NCBI GenBank assembly: GCA_028753945.1
Contig: JAPNXP010000001.1
Coordinates: 4,206,501 to 4,270,500 of the forward strand
Length of the DNA stretch: 64,000 bases
Direction of reading: 5' to 3'
DNA from: Hexactinellida sp. DTS-2022
Lineage: Eukaryota; Porifera; Hexactinellida
Numbering within the stretch: the first letter of the stretch is position 1; each line of letters opens with the position of its first letter. Under the pieces are notes generated by a model, which was not told the origin of the DNA, did not search any database, and saw only the letters and a program-made list of their open reading frames with translations. Position numbers and translations under genes: made by a program. Below are positions 20,461 through 32,535 of the stretch, one piece after another.

Positions 20461-21058
20461 AAAAATGAAATATTGAATAAGGTTGGAGTTTTGACTTTGA
20501 CTTTGTAAATGTGTGAACTCCGAGGTAAGTTCACTTGGGTCTTTAATAAAAAGGTAAATAATTGAAATACGAGATAAATTGAGTCACAAACTATCTGAAT
20601 AATGGTTAAAAGTTCATCTATTTATGAAAAATGACATGTTAATGTATTGTGCCTTATACTAAGAAATGACCCCTTTTGTTAGTATAAGATATTAGGTATA
20701 CACTATACAGTTAAACATTCTTAACAACCACCACTGTATAAATTTCGGACTCTCAAAGCGGTCAACAGTATATAGAAATTATTTACCTAGTCCCTTTACC
20801 CCTTTATGTGGCTGTTATAGACAAGTCTAACCATATTGCCTGCTATTTAAAAAAATGTTCGATGATGTGCAATACCAATGATGTCTTATTTTGATCCCTA
20901 AATAATATAACGAATGTGTTATGACATATACTATATGTTAAAGGTCTAACATATGGCTATATAATACCTATAATGATTGTGTTAGCTTGCAGTTCCATTT
21001 GTGGAGATCGGAGAGTAAATAAGCTGAGTGATTCCTAACGAATCCTATATGTTTCTAA
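20461..21058. other. 3' non-coding region of the FLYWCH-MULE
   Basis: No ORF or family recognised; AT-rich. Confidence 0.4.
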
Positions 21059-22659
21059 TTACTGGAAAATCTGTAGTTTGGTTGATATTATTGATCGGCA
21101 AGTAGGACATCTATCGCCTTCATTAAAATTTCCTTCACAGTTCCCGCATATCTGTGATGTCCACATGGTAACATCACGAATGTAGCCGCTCTACTCATCA
21201 AACATATCACACAGGGATTGGACACAATATCATTATCAGAATGATTCGAGTCATCATTGCAACTTTCGTCTGAAAGCGTACTTTGAGAGTAACCATAATA
21301 TTGGGGGCTACCAATAGTATCCGAAATTTTGTCCAGATATTCAAGTATCGAATACTCTCTATTCTGAAGCTTATCTTTGCAGATCAGCCTTTGTCTCTCG
21401 CTATCGACATCCTTTTTCGATCGTCTACCGATTTCCAACCCATTTTCAATCTCTGAAACTCTAAGTCATACTTTATCAGATTATTTTCGAAACACTCCAT
21501 AAACGCCCATATGTTCGGCTTTTTCACACGAATAAGTGACTTCAAACTTTTGTGATAAACTTCATAACGATTGTTAGTTTTTTGCAATGAATTGTACACT
21601 GACATATATCATTTCTCATAATCCATTCACTTTTTATGCAAAAACGAAGTTTTCGAAAAAGTTTCATTTCAATAGAGGTGAGTTCAGGAGGTGGTGAATC
21701 CGCTAGAAATTGATAAACTGAAGCCATTTCTTCTTTTGGTAGCATGGGAAGAGCCATTATTGACCTGATCCACTTGTTAAGATGTGAATTTTGAGTATAC
21801 GCAGATGAAAGCTGAAACTTTTTCACTTTCTTCCAAATTGCTTGGGTATAATGGAATAGACAGCCCGAAACTTCTATTGTACTGAAGATGGTACGAAAGG
21901 AATTTCGGAATGCTTTCTCAAAGTCACCTATGGCTAATTTTGGCTTAAAATGGGGTATCATATTAGCAATTTTCTGCAGCACAGCCTCGTAAAGAAGTTC
22001 ATTCTTTTTAGACATCAAGACATGTATGGCTGGTATGGCATGATGACTCTCCTGAATGAATATGGTAAACAACTGGTAGAACAATTTGGGCACTACATAG
22101 AATGTTCCATCATAATTGATGAGGTCACATGCTTTCAGATATTCAAACATGCGATCTGACCAAAATATTGCAGCGAATCCATCTGTTAAAATGATCATCG
22201 ACCGAAAAACCTTTGAAAAACGGGTTTGCATGATCATGTTTTCAAATTCTTCAGCTGTCTTTGGATTCCCTGGTAATTCCAACCGTCTCCGTTTTACCAT
22301 CGTATTGCGAACGTCTTTATATGTTACTAAAGCACCAGCCTGATCTGTAGAGGTTACATCGTCAAAAACATGTCGAAGGTTGTCTGTTGAAGTTTCAGCT
22401 GCGCGCTTGAGTCTGTTATTTAGAGCAATGATATTCGACTTGTTGCAGCTTCAGTGTGATTATGTATCTGTTTAATATATAATAGATTTAAAATACGATC
22501 GATTCGTCCAGTACCGTGACAAAATCTTTCTCTACACCTCCAAAGTGTACATCTCAAATAGATGGATGTTTCGGATTGACTAGATAGCGTATACCGGTAA
22601 CCTTCGCATTCAAAATTTCGAGAGCCCAACTTCTTGCCTTCAATTATTTTATACTCCAT
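21059..22659 (-). pseudogene. FLYWCH-MULE transposase with C-terminal RING finger
   Basis: Domains run in order from 22659. The FLYWCH zinc finger is GSRNFECEGYRYTL...LRCTLWRCRERFC...IHNH. The MULE core has NYDGTFYVVPKLF (first Asp), AIGDFEKAF (second Asp) and VSGCLFHYTQAIW, with the third acidic residue in NNRYEVYHKSLK. The C-terminus has CVICLMSRAATFVMLPCGHHRY followed, one frame over, by CGNCEGNF...DRCPTCRS, giving a complete C3HC4 RING. Frameshifts separate the finger, the core, the NNRYEV block and the two RING halves. RING fingers act as E3 ubiquitin ligases; a transposase fused to one suggests interplay with ubiquitin, an inference only. Confidence 0.8.
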
Positions 22660-22914
22660 GATTTCTAAAATAATAGGTTCGAATACGTGTATAACAAGTA
22701 AAATTACAATTATCGGTTCTGAATCACAAAGACTAAAAGAAAGGTTGACAATCCTTTTAGAAAATGATTAATATACTATCTGGGAGACATATCAGGTAAG
22801 AAAATAGCAATCGCCATCAGATGAAGCTAGCATTTACATTAGGTGTTTGACCTCCCAAAAGTTTACAGATTTCAAATCTCACTGATAATGTATTTTTCTG
22901 TAAAAGATTAAGTT

Positions 22915-23244
22915 CCATCAAAGTTCTCACTTTTCGATCAAAGTTCTTACTTTTGTTGAAGTGTCAGATTTTCGATCGTAGTTCTCATCTTTCGATCAAA
23001 GTTCTCCTTTTCCATCAAAGTTCTCTTTTTTCTATCAAAGTTCTCCTTTTCGATCAAAGTTCTCTTTTTTCTATCAAAGTTCTACTTTTCTATCAAAATT
23101 CGACATATCTTCGATCAAAGTTCGACTCAGGACATTTTGGAAGAACTTTGATCGAAATTGGCACTTTTCATCATTCGATCAAAGTTCGACATCAGAAAAT
23201 TCGATCAAAGTTCTACATTAAATTCTATCAAAATATACACATGC
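22915..23244 (+). repeat. Right TIR made of tandem TCGATCAAAGTTC units
   Basis: Inverted partner of 20088-20460. Units CGATCAAAGTTCTCC/TTT repeat, then single-copy GACTCAGGACATTTTGGAAG in the same order as in the left TIR. Confidence 0.9.
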
Positions 23245-23943
23245 GATCGAGAATCAATTTTACAAACAAACGCACCATATTTTATATCTTTTCAAATGCT
23301 ATCTATCACGACTCGGAGGCGCAGTTACAAAGTGATTAGTTATACAGTTTCCGCCGCCCCTGGTACTATAAAGAACTTCAAATATATTTTGTCATAGTTT
23401 TGACACTTGACAGTGATTTCCCAATGTCTTCACTATTATAGAATATTTCGAAATATTGTATAGATGAGTTAATTGTTGATAGTTTATCGAGTTAACGCAA
23501 CCCAATATATACGAACTTCATCATATTACATAAAATGGAATTAATGTAGTAATGAAGGATTAAAATACAACAACTTAAGAAATAATACAGTATATTATGT
23601 TTGTATACTACAAAGAATGCGAGATATAATTCGTAAATAAATTAAATAATTGTCAAATATAAGCATATTATCGTGAAATATTCAGTTAAGTCTGGTAAGA
23701 AGTAGACTTAACATTTTCCTTACTTTTCAACAGAAAACTAAGCAACAACTAATTTTATCTCAAAACTAAGCACAAACTAAGTTCAAACTAAGTTTAGACT
23801 TAGTTTGAACTTAGTTTTGCTTCGTGAATACCGACAAAGTTTCAGACTTATTTTGGGCTTGAACTTAGTTTAAACTAAGCACAAACTAAGTTTATGCTTA
23901 GTTTAAGCAAAACTGAGTATAAGAAGTTCAGTGAATAAGGCCC
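23245..23943. other. 3' part of the Harbinger element, non-coding
   Basis: Contains the right sub-terminal array of inverted AAACTAAGT/ACTTAGTTT motifs (about 23735-23925). No DDE transposase motif is seen. Confidence 0.5.
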
Positions 23944-23946
23944 CTG

Positions 23947-24290
23947 GACTCGAGTCGCCGAGTCACTTGACTCGTGATAAAATTTGGTGACTCGAGTCAC
24001 CGAGTCATCTGACTCGTGATCAAATTCAATACTCGACTCATGGAGTCACCTGACACGTGACATGAATCAATGACTCGAGTCACCGAGTCTATCAGATGAC
24101 TCAGCTGAAAAGCTCTGGGTTTAAACTCGCGAGGCCTACTCGATGACTCGAGAGTATTGACTTGATGACACGCGAGTCATTACTCGAGTCACCGAGTCAA
24201 TTGACTCGTGATAAAATTCGGTGACTCGATTCACCGAGTCTGACTCGTGGTGACTCGTGGTGGCTCGTGGTGACTCACAAGTCATCGAGC
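23947..24290. repeat. Tandem GACTCGAGTCACCGAGTCA minisatellite
   Basis: Degenerate units of TGACTCGAGTCACCGAGTCA with inserted TGACTCGTGATAAAATT spacers and partial palindromy, continuing the array fragment at 19145-19228. The hAT MITE used the unit's GACTCGAG as its target. Confidence 0.8.
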
Positions 24291-24855
24291 AATCAAGAAA
24301 TTCGTGAAAATCCCTGAAAATTTAAATTTTAAGGAATTTTAGAAAACAAAGTGGTAAATTAGCCACATTTTTGTGCAATTTCGTTCAAATTTATAGCTTT
24401 TATAGCTTACTGTATCCTATGAATGATCAATACCCTCTGAATAAAAATACTGTACATAATTTTATTCTTAGCATCGATTATACATTGTTGTTATCAAAGC
24501 ATATTTAGGAGTATTTAGTATTATAGTAATTATGAATTATACAAATAGAAAGATGATAAAACAAGCTAATTAATAAACTAATACTAATGTTCTAATGATT
24601 AATATACTAATCATGAATATTTTTCCCATTGTTTCGAATAAAACAAAGAGTATCAATAGATCATCATTAAGTTTGGTCCTTAACTTGTGCAGAGGTAATC
24701 AGCTGATGAAAATACTCGTTCAGCCTCTACTGATGTTGTTGGGACAATGTACATTATTTGGTATATATTCTCTAATAAGATGCCTCTCTTCCCTATCTGT
24801 TCTGCTACTGTTAATTCGTATTTTAAATTTGTTGATAACGATGATTTACAAGGAG
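24291..24855. other. AT-rich, no supported gene
   Basis: A plus-strand open frame at 24595-24915 overlaps the antisense of the hAT relic at its end and has no motif. Confidence 0.4.
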
Positions 24856-25990
24856 TTATTCATGAGGCTTTCTAAGAGACGCATCAATGGCTATTTGAAG
24901 TTTATTCGCAATTGATATTTCTTCTGATCGGATAACTTCATAACTGTTTTCTGTAGCATCTGTGGGTTCCATTTCATCATCGAGAGTTTCTTCTCGATTT
25001 TCTCCCATCCTCAATAATAATTCACAACAGAATTTGTTAACTACTGCCTTTTTCTCTAGTTGGGCTCGAGGATTATGTAGATATTGAATTATCACAGATG
25101 CCTCCGTATAACGTTCTTGAATAATACGCTGATCTATTACTTCCAAGATGCGAGTATTATAATATGAAGGAGATTTCTTGAGCTCATTTACCAAAAATTT
25201 TTATCGTTGATTCTGCTGTTATTAAATATCATCTCGTCTACATAGGGCCTCTATAGCTATCTTCATTGGACTCAGAGCTTCAGTAATAGATTCAATTTGG
25301 AAGAATTCTATATCACTAAGGTTTATTTGGACCCCGTGGTCTAATAAAGCCTTTTGAATTGTTAACTTAATCTTAATTATTCTCTCAACATGTCTAAAAA
25401 CGAATTCCACCGGATTTGCAATCGAGGATCAAATTTAATCCATTATGATAATTCTCTTCAACATATTTTTGTAATGTTTCGTTTTTTAGAGGTGAGCGCT
25501 TAAAGATTTTGACAATTTGACGAACTCTGCGCACTATATAAATGATATCACAGCTTAACTTGATTTGGTTTTCTAGATCTGTTGCATTTTGGACAGTTAA
25601 TCCACTACTTTCTTCATCATCAGAAATTATTTCATATTCATCTGTCCCACTTATATAATACAACTCACTGGTGCTTGTAGATTGATCACGATAAAATAAG
25701 TCATGTATAACAAGTTGAAGTTCGTGAACGTAGCACAATTGTTGGAATGGGGTGTTATTCGACCTAGTTTTTTCATCGGTTGTAATAGCAACTATATCAG
25801 TTTGAAAATTTACACCAAATTCACACAGCTTCTTAGAGATTAAACTTGAACGTACCTCCGATGAAAAACTTCCCCTTATTCTAAATAACCCAAGATTCCA
25901 GAAATAACCTCTGCCATGGATAGTCACATTTATGTATCTTTTATTTTGCAAAGAGGTCCACTCGTCCAAGGTTAGACAAAAATTTTCTCC
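24856..25990 (-). pseudogene. hAT transposase relic (ZBED-like), minus strand
   Basis: Starts near LDEWTSLQNKRYINVTIH (25969 downward), the hAT RNase H first block, followed by NLGLFRIRG, CYVHELQLVIHDL, an acidic insert (ISDDEESSGL), and C-terminal helices (RYTEASVIIQYLHNPRAQL). A frameshift lies near 25400 and several stops near 25195-25221. The BED finger and the start are missing. The orientation matches GTF2F1, inside whose intron it lies. Confidence 0.65.
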
Positions 25991-26220
25991 AATTGATTTG
26001 TGATATGATAAACTTCTGAAAATCTTTTAAAGTAAATGCCTACAGTATTGCATCACTAGCCCTCTTATTACAGTTGCAGATTTGGGAGAGAGTGGCCTAG
26101 TGCAGTGAGAGATTTTAGTAAGTCTTGTGATGTAATAAAATCTTAAAAGAAAAAAGCCATCACAAGGAGGAAATTCATGCGAGTACTGAGGGAAAACCAA
26201 AATCAGTCAGAAAAATCCAA

Positions 26221-26323
26221 AATTGCAGCTGTGCCGACGCATATTCCTTTGGTGGCACTATATTTTGGTGGTGGTTTATTGATAGTGCCTCCAAAGGAAC
26301 ATGCTGTCGACACAGCTGCAATT
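26221..26323. other. Conserved stem-loop, copy 1
   Basis: Arms of about 40 nt: AATTGCAGCTGTGCCGACGC...GGTGGCACTAT and ATAGTGCC...CACAGCTGCAATT, around a short loop with TGGTGGTTTATT. Compared with copy 2, changes in one arm are matched in the other. Confidence 0.7.
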
Positions 26324-27469
26324 TTGGATTTTTTTTTCGCCATGTCATCATCACTATGGAGGTGTTAAATTATTTCAGAAAGGTGTTTCAAAAGGCAACG
26401 TCCCTTAGTGAGTTGGAAGTTTCGTTTTAGCTCACTTCATTTCAGAGTTATTCAAGTTTCATTCAATGTAATAGGTGATGACTCAGCATTTTTATGTGTG
26501 TGTTGGGTCATGACCCAACACCAACCAACCTATTCGAATTTATAATTCACAAAATTGTGAAATATCATTTTTTTTAACGATGTCATCATCACCTCAAGGT
26601 GTCAAGACCCACTTGTATAGGTGGTACGTGCCATAAGGACCAATTGATCAATTGAAAGTTTGTTTCTATCTGCTATCATTTCTGAGATCAAGGAAATTTA
26701 GCTAATTAGTATAAATATTTAATTAACGTATTCATAATTTAACACCATTATTATGACAGCAAAATAAATTACATTCAATTAATTGTAATACGTAATTATT
26801 AATTTAAATTGAATTTCACTAATATTTGAAAACAGCGCACTCGATAACCCCAATAATCTAATTGGAACCGTTTCTATAAAAATACAGGGAATTAATTGGA
26901 AATAATTATTAAATATATCAGTGTATCCATTGTGCAAGAATATTCTAGCAGAAATAAATATAACCACATAATCTGTTGTTATGGAATGTAAAATCTTAAT
27001 TTTCAATTAGAAAATAGAAGCCTATTCGATTTCACAAGTGGAATCAATATAATTATCGCAAATTTAAACAATAGTTAAGATTTAACAAGTTTAATCAATA
27101 TATTTTTTATAAGTAGAAACAATGGAATTAAATTTAACACTTTTACTGAACTTAAGTGTGAGTAAACAAATAAATTTCAACCCCCATTTATGGCATGAAT
27201 TGATCCCATTATAAAATGTGTCTTATCCCATCAGACACAGAATTTTATCGTGAATCCAATAATAAATAAAAATCGAGGGTTTAGTATAACATTTTTTGAG
27301 TCATGGACCAGACAAAATTGAAAGGTGTTAAAAATGTGTCCAAAATTTGTTAATCAAAAATCGTAACCCCAGGTGCACATCTGTAACCCATGAAACACTT
27401 GTCCTGAAAATTTCAGTTCTTAGTAAATAAAACTCTGTTCTGTGGACAATCTACGGATTAATAATAAAT

Positions 27470-27574
27470 AATTGCAGCCTGTGCCGACGCATGTTCCTTT
27501 GGTGGCACTATATTTTGATGGTGGTTTATTGATAGTGCCTCCAAAGGAACATGCTGTCGGTACAGGCTGCAATT
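27470..27574. other. Conserved stem-loop, copy 2
   Basis: Same structure as 26221-26323. The stem base has GCAGCCTGTG instead of GCAGCTGTG, and the opposite arm has ACAGGCTGC instead of ACAGCTGC, so the extra base pair is kept on both sides. Confidence 0.7.
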
Positions 27575-28280
27575 TTGGATTTTTTCGCCAAGTCATCAAC
27601 GCCTCAATGTGTCAAGAACCATTTGTTAATTGGTCCGAGTCACAAGGAACGGTAGATAAATTTGAAGTTTGTTTCTATCATAAACCATCTTGAGTTTACT
27701 GCCATTCATTCATTATGTATTGATAATAAATTATATTATTAGGTATGTATTTTAGCAATGTTATCCACGGTGAGTTGAGTAAAGTCAACAAATTCCTGAT
27801 ATTATATTATTTAATTTTATCCATTGTATAGTAATAAAAACAATTAAATAGAAGTCAGCTGGAATTTATAAGTTAAATCAATATAATTATCGCAAGTTGA
27901 AACAATAGAGTAGGATTTAATAAGTTAAATCAATATAATTATTACAAGTTGAAACAATAGAATTAGATTTAACAGTTTTACTGAATCTCAAGTGTGAGGA
28001 AATAGGAGTTTGGCACCCAAATTATGGCTGAAACTATGGTCAAATTTAAAATTCGTACCTTCCAAAAGGTGTAAAATTAAATTCTCTTTCCAAACATTTA
28101 AATTTGATCAATCTCATCATTATTAATTTAATGTTATGAGCCTTAATAAGCTTAATTAGGTGTTAAAATTATTTGATCAAAAATCGTAACCCCAGTGCAA
28201 ATTAAACGGTAACACCGCTTCTTCATTGGAAATTTCAGCCTAACAACTATAAAGCTCGGCCAGGGCACCGTCTACGTAGA

Positions 28281-29265
28281 AAAAATAAAGGCAGTAAGAT
28301 CAATACTGGGCCACTATACTATAGTATAGTCGGCAAAGTAAAAAATCTAATTTCTTAACAGCACTGGGTTTGTTTGTATTGTTTAGAGAATCTCCCTCTC
28401 AAATTTACGTTTTAATTAATCAATATTGTGCACTGACTTTAGGTGAACGTATAAACCTTTTGTAGATCCTCCTTCACATCTTAGAATCTTGGCACATATT
28501 TGACATTCTGCAAATTTCCCACATTTAGATCTTTTATAAAGTGTCCAAATTTGTACACCTTCAAATTTTAGAAATATAACATTTTTCTCTGCGATATTGA
28601 TAAATAGAGGAGAAATAATTAATCGTAAAGGTAATTATCCCGGTAAGATTGCAATAAAGATTGTAGACTTTGATTGTAATTTCTTAATGACTTAAATATT
28701 CGTACACCATATTTATATAATAGTATGTTATCAAATATTCACGTTTATGAATTCGTTGTGGTTTTATTGACAAACAAAACCACATGATTGAAGAAGACAT
28801 ATAATTTAGATATAGCTGAAACCAATGTGTAAATTGTGTATGCCTTATTAATCAATTTAAATATAATTTATAACCTTACAAAATATACTTTAAATAGGAT
28901 TATATATCAAGCCATAAGATAACATTTGACTATACCATAATTGCTTTGTTAATTTAGAGAAACAGATAGATCCCGGGATTCCAAAACCTAATCCCGGGTG
29001 AAAAGGGACCGGGATCCCGGGATTGGGACCCTACATCTGAATATACCAAAAAAGTATGTTTCCACTAATTTGTCGACAGTTCAACTCCCTGCAAAATTTT
29101 AAATCATCAAATTGATACCGAAATATTTGATACGAGCCCTTCGGTCTCGGTCACGTTGCGACAGATCGGTACTACGCACCTCAAGTTAACGGCCGCATAG
29201 CGGCCTTACTCCTCACTAAACAAATGATTACATAGTTAGTAACATTTGTCAGTTATACTTATAAT
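28281..29265. other. AT-rich, no gene; small CCCGGGAT element at 28970-29030
   Basis: 28970-29030 is a 60-bp miniature with ends TAGATCCCGGGATTCC and GGATTGGGACCCTA, related in motif to 55943-56584. A GC-rich patch at 29125-29215 (GGCCGCATAGCGGCC) is unidentified. Confidence 0.35.
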
Positions 29266-29690
29266 ACCCGTTGAAAGCTAACTTCTGGGTTGATTTTGAA
29301 TTTTCATTAATTTGTTTACCTATTTGTGTAAACAACAACAATCAAGATTCAAATTAGAACTTTAGAAATGCAAATTCGTGTTCAGCATACTTGTTTACCT
29401 ATATTACCCGTTGAAAGCTAACTTCTGGTTTGATTTTTAATTTTCATTAATTAGTTTACTTATTTGTGTAAACAACAACAACAAATATTAATAATAGAAA
29501 TTTTTTAACGCGAAATTCGTGTTCGGCATACTTGTTTACCTATAATACCCGTTGAAACCTAACTTCTAGGTTGATTTTGAATTTTCATTAATTTGTTTAC
29601 CTTTTTGTGTAAACAACAACAACAAATATTCATATTACAAATAATATAAACGCGAAATTCGTGTTCAGCATACTTGTTTACCTATTATAA
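29266..29690 (+). repeat. Tandem repeat, about 135 bp x 3
   Basis: Units run from ACCCGTTGAAAGCTAACTTC through TTGTGTAAACAACAACAA to GCATACTTGTTTACCTAT. A single related unit lies at 49136-49270, immediately 5' of the P element. Confidence 0.85.
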
Positions 29691-30840
29691 CATTTGTTAC
29701 CAATTATAACATTTGACAGTTAGTTTATATCTCATATATTAATGCGGTTTCTATCCCCCCGTCACTTTAATACAATCCGGACAAACACACAAACACACAC
29801 ACAACAATCGAGATTTAATAATATAGATTAGTCAGATCCTAAATGATAGTAAGCCATAAAGTCACTAGATTGGAAACTTCTCTCACAAAGGTTGCGTTTT
29901 GAGAAATTTATGAGTTGCTCTATTGTTCATTATTTGATATATTTACTGAAGTGGTGTATCTATTTCTAAAATAAAGTATTTGGTGCGCCTCTGTGCTCCT
30001 TTAAATGAAGGTCTATTTTGAAGAATAATATGTAAGCTGCTTCCTGAAACAATATAAACACCTGCCCACGACGGGCCACTATTAATTCCATCACTTCGTA
30101 AGTATTTAACTAAACAAAAAATGGTTGTCCGATTCATTGAAGTTAAAAGAGCCGCAGGGCTAATATAATATTTTTTTAATTGTTTCCAGTATCATAATAT
30201 ACTATTTAAAGCATGGTTTGAATAGACGTAATAGTATGTATACATTAGTCAATTTAATTATCCTCTAGTCTTTGAAATTCACTATAGAAAAACCACAGAA
30301 AGGAAATTATTATTGTTCATTTTGACGTACCACAACAACCAATATAATGGTGGATAGAATGTAAACATGCATTTCTATGTTATATTATATGCTTTATTCA
30401 ATGGTAATAATTAAACAATGAACTAAGGTGATGAAATTTATATACTATTTCCACCTAAATGCCCACTGTCTTATAATGCTTCGAATTGCAACTGAAATTA
30501 AACTGTAACTGAAATCCAACTGATATAGATTTTATCTAGAGCTGTACCGGATTAAAGAATTTCTGCTCCGAGCGGATCCGAATATCCTGATCCGCTCGGA
30601 GCAGAAATTCTGTCGCCAGAATAGCATTTAAATATCAAGGTGCATAAAGTAGATTATCAGGACGATAGGCTTCTTCACTGCTATTCTTATGTTTCTGGCA
30701 GAATAGATCATAAATGCGCTATACTGTACACATTGATATGTATGCACATTTAAATGTATAGCTGACATATAAATGGGATGTCTTTTCATTCTATTTATTT
30801 CCATATTTCATATGAGCGTAATTTGGTAATTCTTCTTAAT
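29691..30840. other. Non-coding; contains a perfect hairpin at 30566-30614
   Basis: The stem ATTTCTGCTCCGAGCGGATC pairs with GATCCGCTCGGAGCAGAAAT around an 11-nt loop, probably one end of a hAT MITE (preceded by TAGAGCTGTACCGGATT). 29712-29825 is a dispersed repeat shared with 56808-56922 (GTTAGTTTATATCTCATA...CACTTTAATACAATC). No gene. Confidence 0.5.
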
Positions 30841-30844
30841 TTCT

Positions 30845-31275
30845 AAACACGACTCTTCGAGAACACTGTGCAAGGAGTGTGATGCCAATATATCACGTGG
30901 GAAGAATCCCAAAAACATACAGCACATCCCAACTCAGCACAGGAATCATATAAAAACATCCGAAAACTTTGAAACTTTTTTCAAATCAAAATCCGCTCTT
31001 CCCACATGTCGAATGCAGAACATAGCAACTTTGCACATATCAACGAATGTTAATGAATGAACCAGGGCACAGTATGACTCTGATCCCGCATACTCAATCA
31101 GATCTAAATGCAGCTACTCAAGAAACGTATACCAGACGTTCGAAAAACAAGGTAAATGGCGAATTGACGATCCTCGAGCAATGGAAATTCATTATCGAAT
31201 CGGAGATATTATAGCGATTGATAGCCAACCAATTTCGATAGTTGAGAATATCGGATTCCTAAGATTTATCAATTA
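30845..31275 (+). pseudogene. BED/hAT transposase relic, 5' part
   Basis: The stretch CKECDANISRGKNPKN then IPTQHRN (from about 30867) resembles a BED zinc finger (C-x2-C...H...H). After frameshifts, 31137-31275 reads KWRIDDPRAMEIHY and AIDSQPISIVENIGFLRF, the conserved segment before the hAT catalytic core. The LINE 31276-34864 interrupts it. Confidence 0.6.
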
Positions 31276-31379
31276 AGGCTTTACTAACTTTACAAAACTC
31301 TTCAAATAAAAACTAAACAGTAAAGCCTAGCTATTTATCCGCGCCTAACTGGCTGCCAGATGTCCCTGTTATTGTCTAC

Positions 31380-31629
31380 GTGTTTGTGCTCTTTGTGATG
31401 TTACTGCTTCAGCGAGGACTTTTCAACTCCGCGCTCCGCCACCGCTCTCTCAGCCCCTTTACGCCACCTAACTCCCTTCTACACTCTCCCTTTCCGACAG
31501 ACTCATTCCGCCACTGCCTCCACACCCTTCTATACGCCACCCAACCCCGGAGGATTCCTGAGACGCCAGCCCCGCCCTTACAGACGGAAGCGTGCAGGCA
31601 TACGGAAGAAGAAAACTATTCCCGTCATC
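31380..31629 (+). CDS. Possible ORF1/leader of the LINE
   Basis: An 85-residue frame, without an ATG at its 5' end, is rich in Pro/Arg/His (SLSPFTPPNSLLHSPFPTDS) and overlaps the start of the endonuclease frame. No known ORF1 domain is visible. It may be 5' UTR. Confidence 0.25.
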
Positions 31630-32535
31630 GTGACTGATGTATCTGAGCGTAAGCTTAATCGTGTTAATTCATTTTCTTATAGTGAACCTCATAACCTGGT
31701 CTGTATACCTACTACCAACTGGCATCTTCCCACTATCCTGAAGTTGAATTCTAGGAGCGTGGTGAATAAATTAGATGAAATTACCCACCTCCTTGATTTC
31801 CACTGTGTCGATATAGCCGGTGTCACTGAGACATGGCTATCCGACACGGTCCCTCCATCCATCACTACAATTGATGGATACTCCTGTGAGAGGAGGGACA
31901 GAGTGGAAAAGAAAGGCGGCGGTGTGCTAGCCTACATTAGAGAAAATATTCCGTATAACAGACTGGGTTATTTGGAGTGTAATGATGTTGAGTCTCTCTG
32001 GGTCTTGGTTAGGGACAAATGTATGCCCCGCCAATTCTCACATATTCTGATTGTCGTTATTTACGTTCCGCCCAATGCATGTGATTATACCACCATTAAT
32101 CATATTGTGGCCGGCGTTGATGACACCCTTAGAAAACACCCTCACGCAGGCGTTATGCTAATCGGCGATTTTAACCAACTTAACGACACCCACCTGAGGA
32201 ATTACCCGCTCAGGCAGGTAGTCCGACGGCCAACCCGCGGTAGGGCAGTACTTGACAAGATATTCACTAATATGAGTACCTTGTATTGTGAGCCAGTTGT
32301 ACTCGCACCTACGTCTCATTCCGACCATAACACCGTCATCTTAGAACCAGCTTCCTCCTTTAAGTTTGAGAGGGGCAAAGTTATTTCCCTTGTCACGAGG
32401 GCGAATAGCCCGCGGGATAAGGAGTCTCTAACATATTGCCTTTCTAACTTCGACTGGACTCCATTATACCTTGAATCAACTTGCCAGTCGAGGTTTGAAT
32501 TCTTTCAGAACTCAATGATTTCTCTCATTAGGTAA
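31630..32535 (+). pseudogene. LINE ORF2, APE endonuclease domain
   Basis: Motifs in order: LNSRSVVNKLDEI (metal-binding Asn region), VTETWLS (catalytic Glu), GGGVLAYIRE, YVPPN, LIGDFNQL (Asp/Asn) and SDHNTVI (SDH). This is an AP-type endonuclease as in CR1/L2/Jockey LINEs, which nicks target DNA for reverse transcription. A TAA at 32533 interrupts the frame, which otherwise continues (WVTDHFRYLINRRQ) to about 32800. Confidence 0.8.

Larger units (their letters stand above)
20088..23244 (-). mobile_element. FLYWCH-MULE-RING element
   Basis: Inverted ends GCATGTGTATATTTTGATAG (20088) and its complement (to 23244) extend inward as long repeat-array TIRs. The sequence GATCGA occurs at both junctions (GATCGAAT / GATCGAGA), compatible with a decayed target duplication. 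It encodes the minus-strand transposase 22659-21059. It is inserted in the Harbinger element. Confidence 0.8.
19397..23943 (+). mobile_element. PIF/Harbinger element interrupted by a MULE
   Basis: TIRs GGGCCTTATTCACT and AGTGAATAAGGCCC, with the 3-bp duplication CTG on both sides, as expected for PIF/Harbinger. Sub-terminal regions are arrays of AAACTTAGT-type motifs in inverted orientation. It contains an N-terminal transposase fragment (about 19800-20020); the DDE part is missing, so it was probably already non-autonomous. The MULE 20088-23244 lies inside. Confidence 0.85.
19229..23946. mobile_element. hAT MITE (CATGGTTTCATCCAG) hosting a Harbinger and a MULE
   Basis: Left end CATGGTTTCATCCAG (19229) and right end CTGGATGAAAGCCTG (to 19396), with its last three bases CTG repeated at 23944-23946 after the Harbinger. 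The 8-bp duplication GACTCGAG is exact (19221-19228, 23947-23954). Without its insertions the MITE is about 170 bp. Relatives are at 37793, 47124 and 48195. Confidence 0.9.
26170..28280. repeat. Two diverged copies of a repeat of about 1 kb with a conserved hairpin
   Basis: Landmarks recur in the same order: the hairpin (26221, 27470), TCGCCATGTCATCA with GTGTCAAGACC, AACAATAG...GATTTAACA (27068, 27955), TTTTACTGAA...AAGTGTGAG (27143, 27982) and AAAAATCGTAACCCCAG (27356, 28181). A third copy is at about 41680-42300. No ORF fits the unit. Confidence 0.65.

Noticed and set aside
29266..29690. Regular repeats that could suggest a CRISPR array
   Set aside because: Units of 135 bp without constant repeat/variable spacer structure, in an animal genome.
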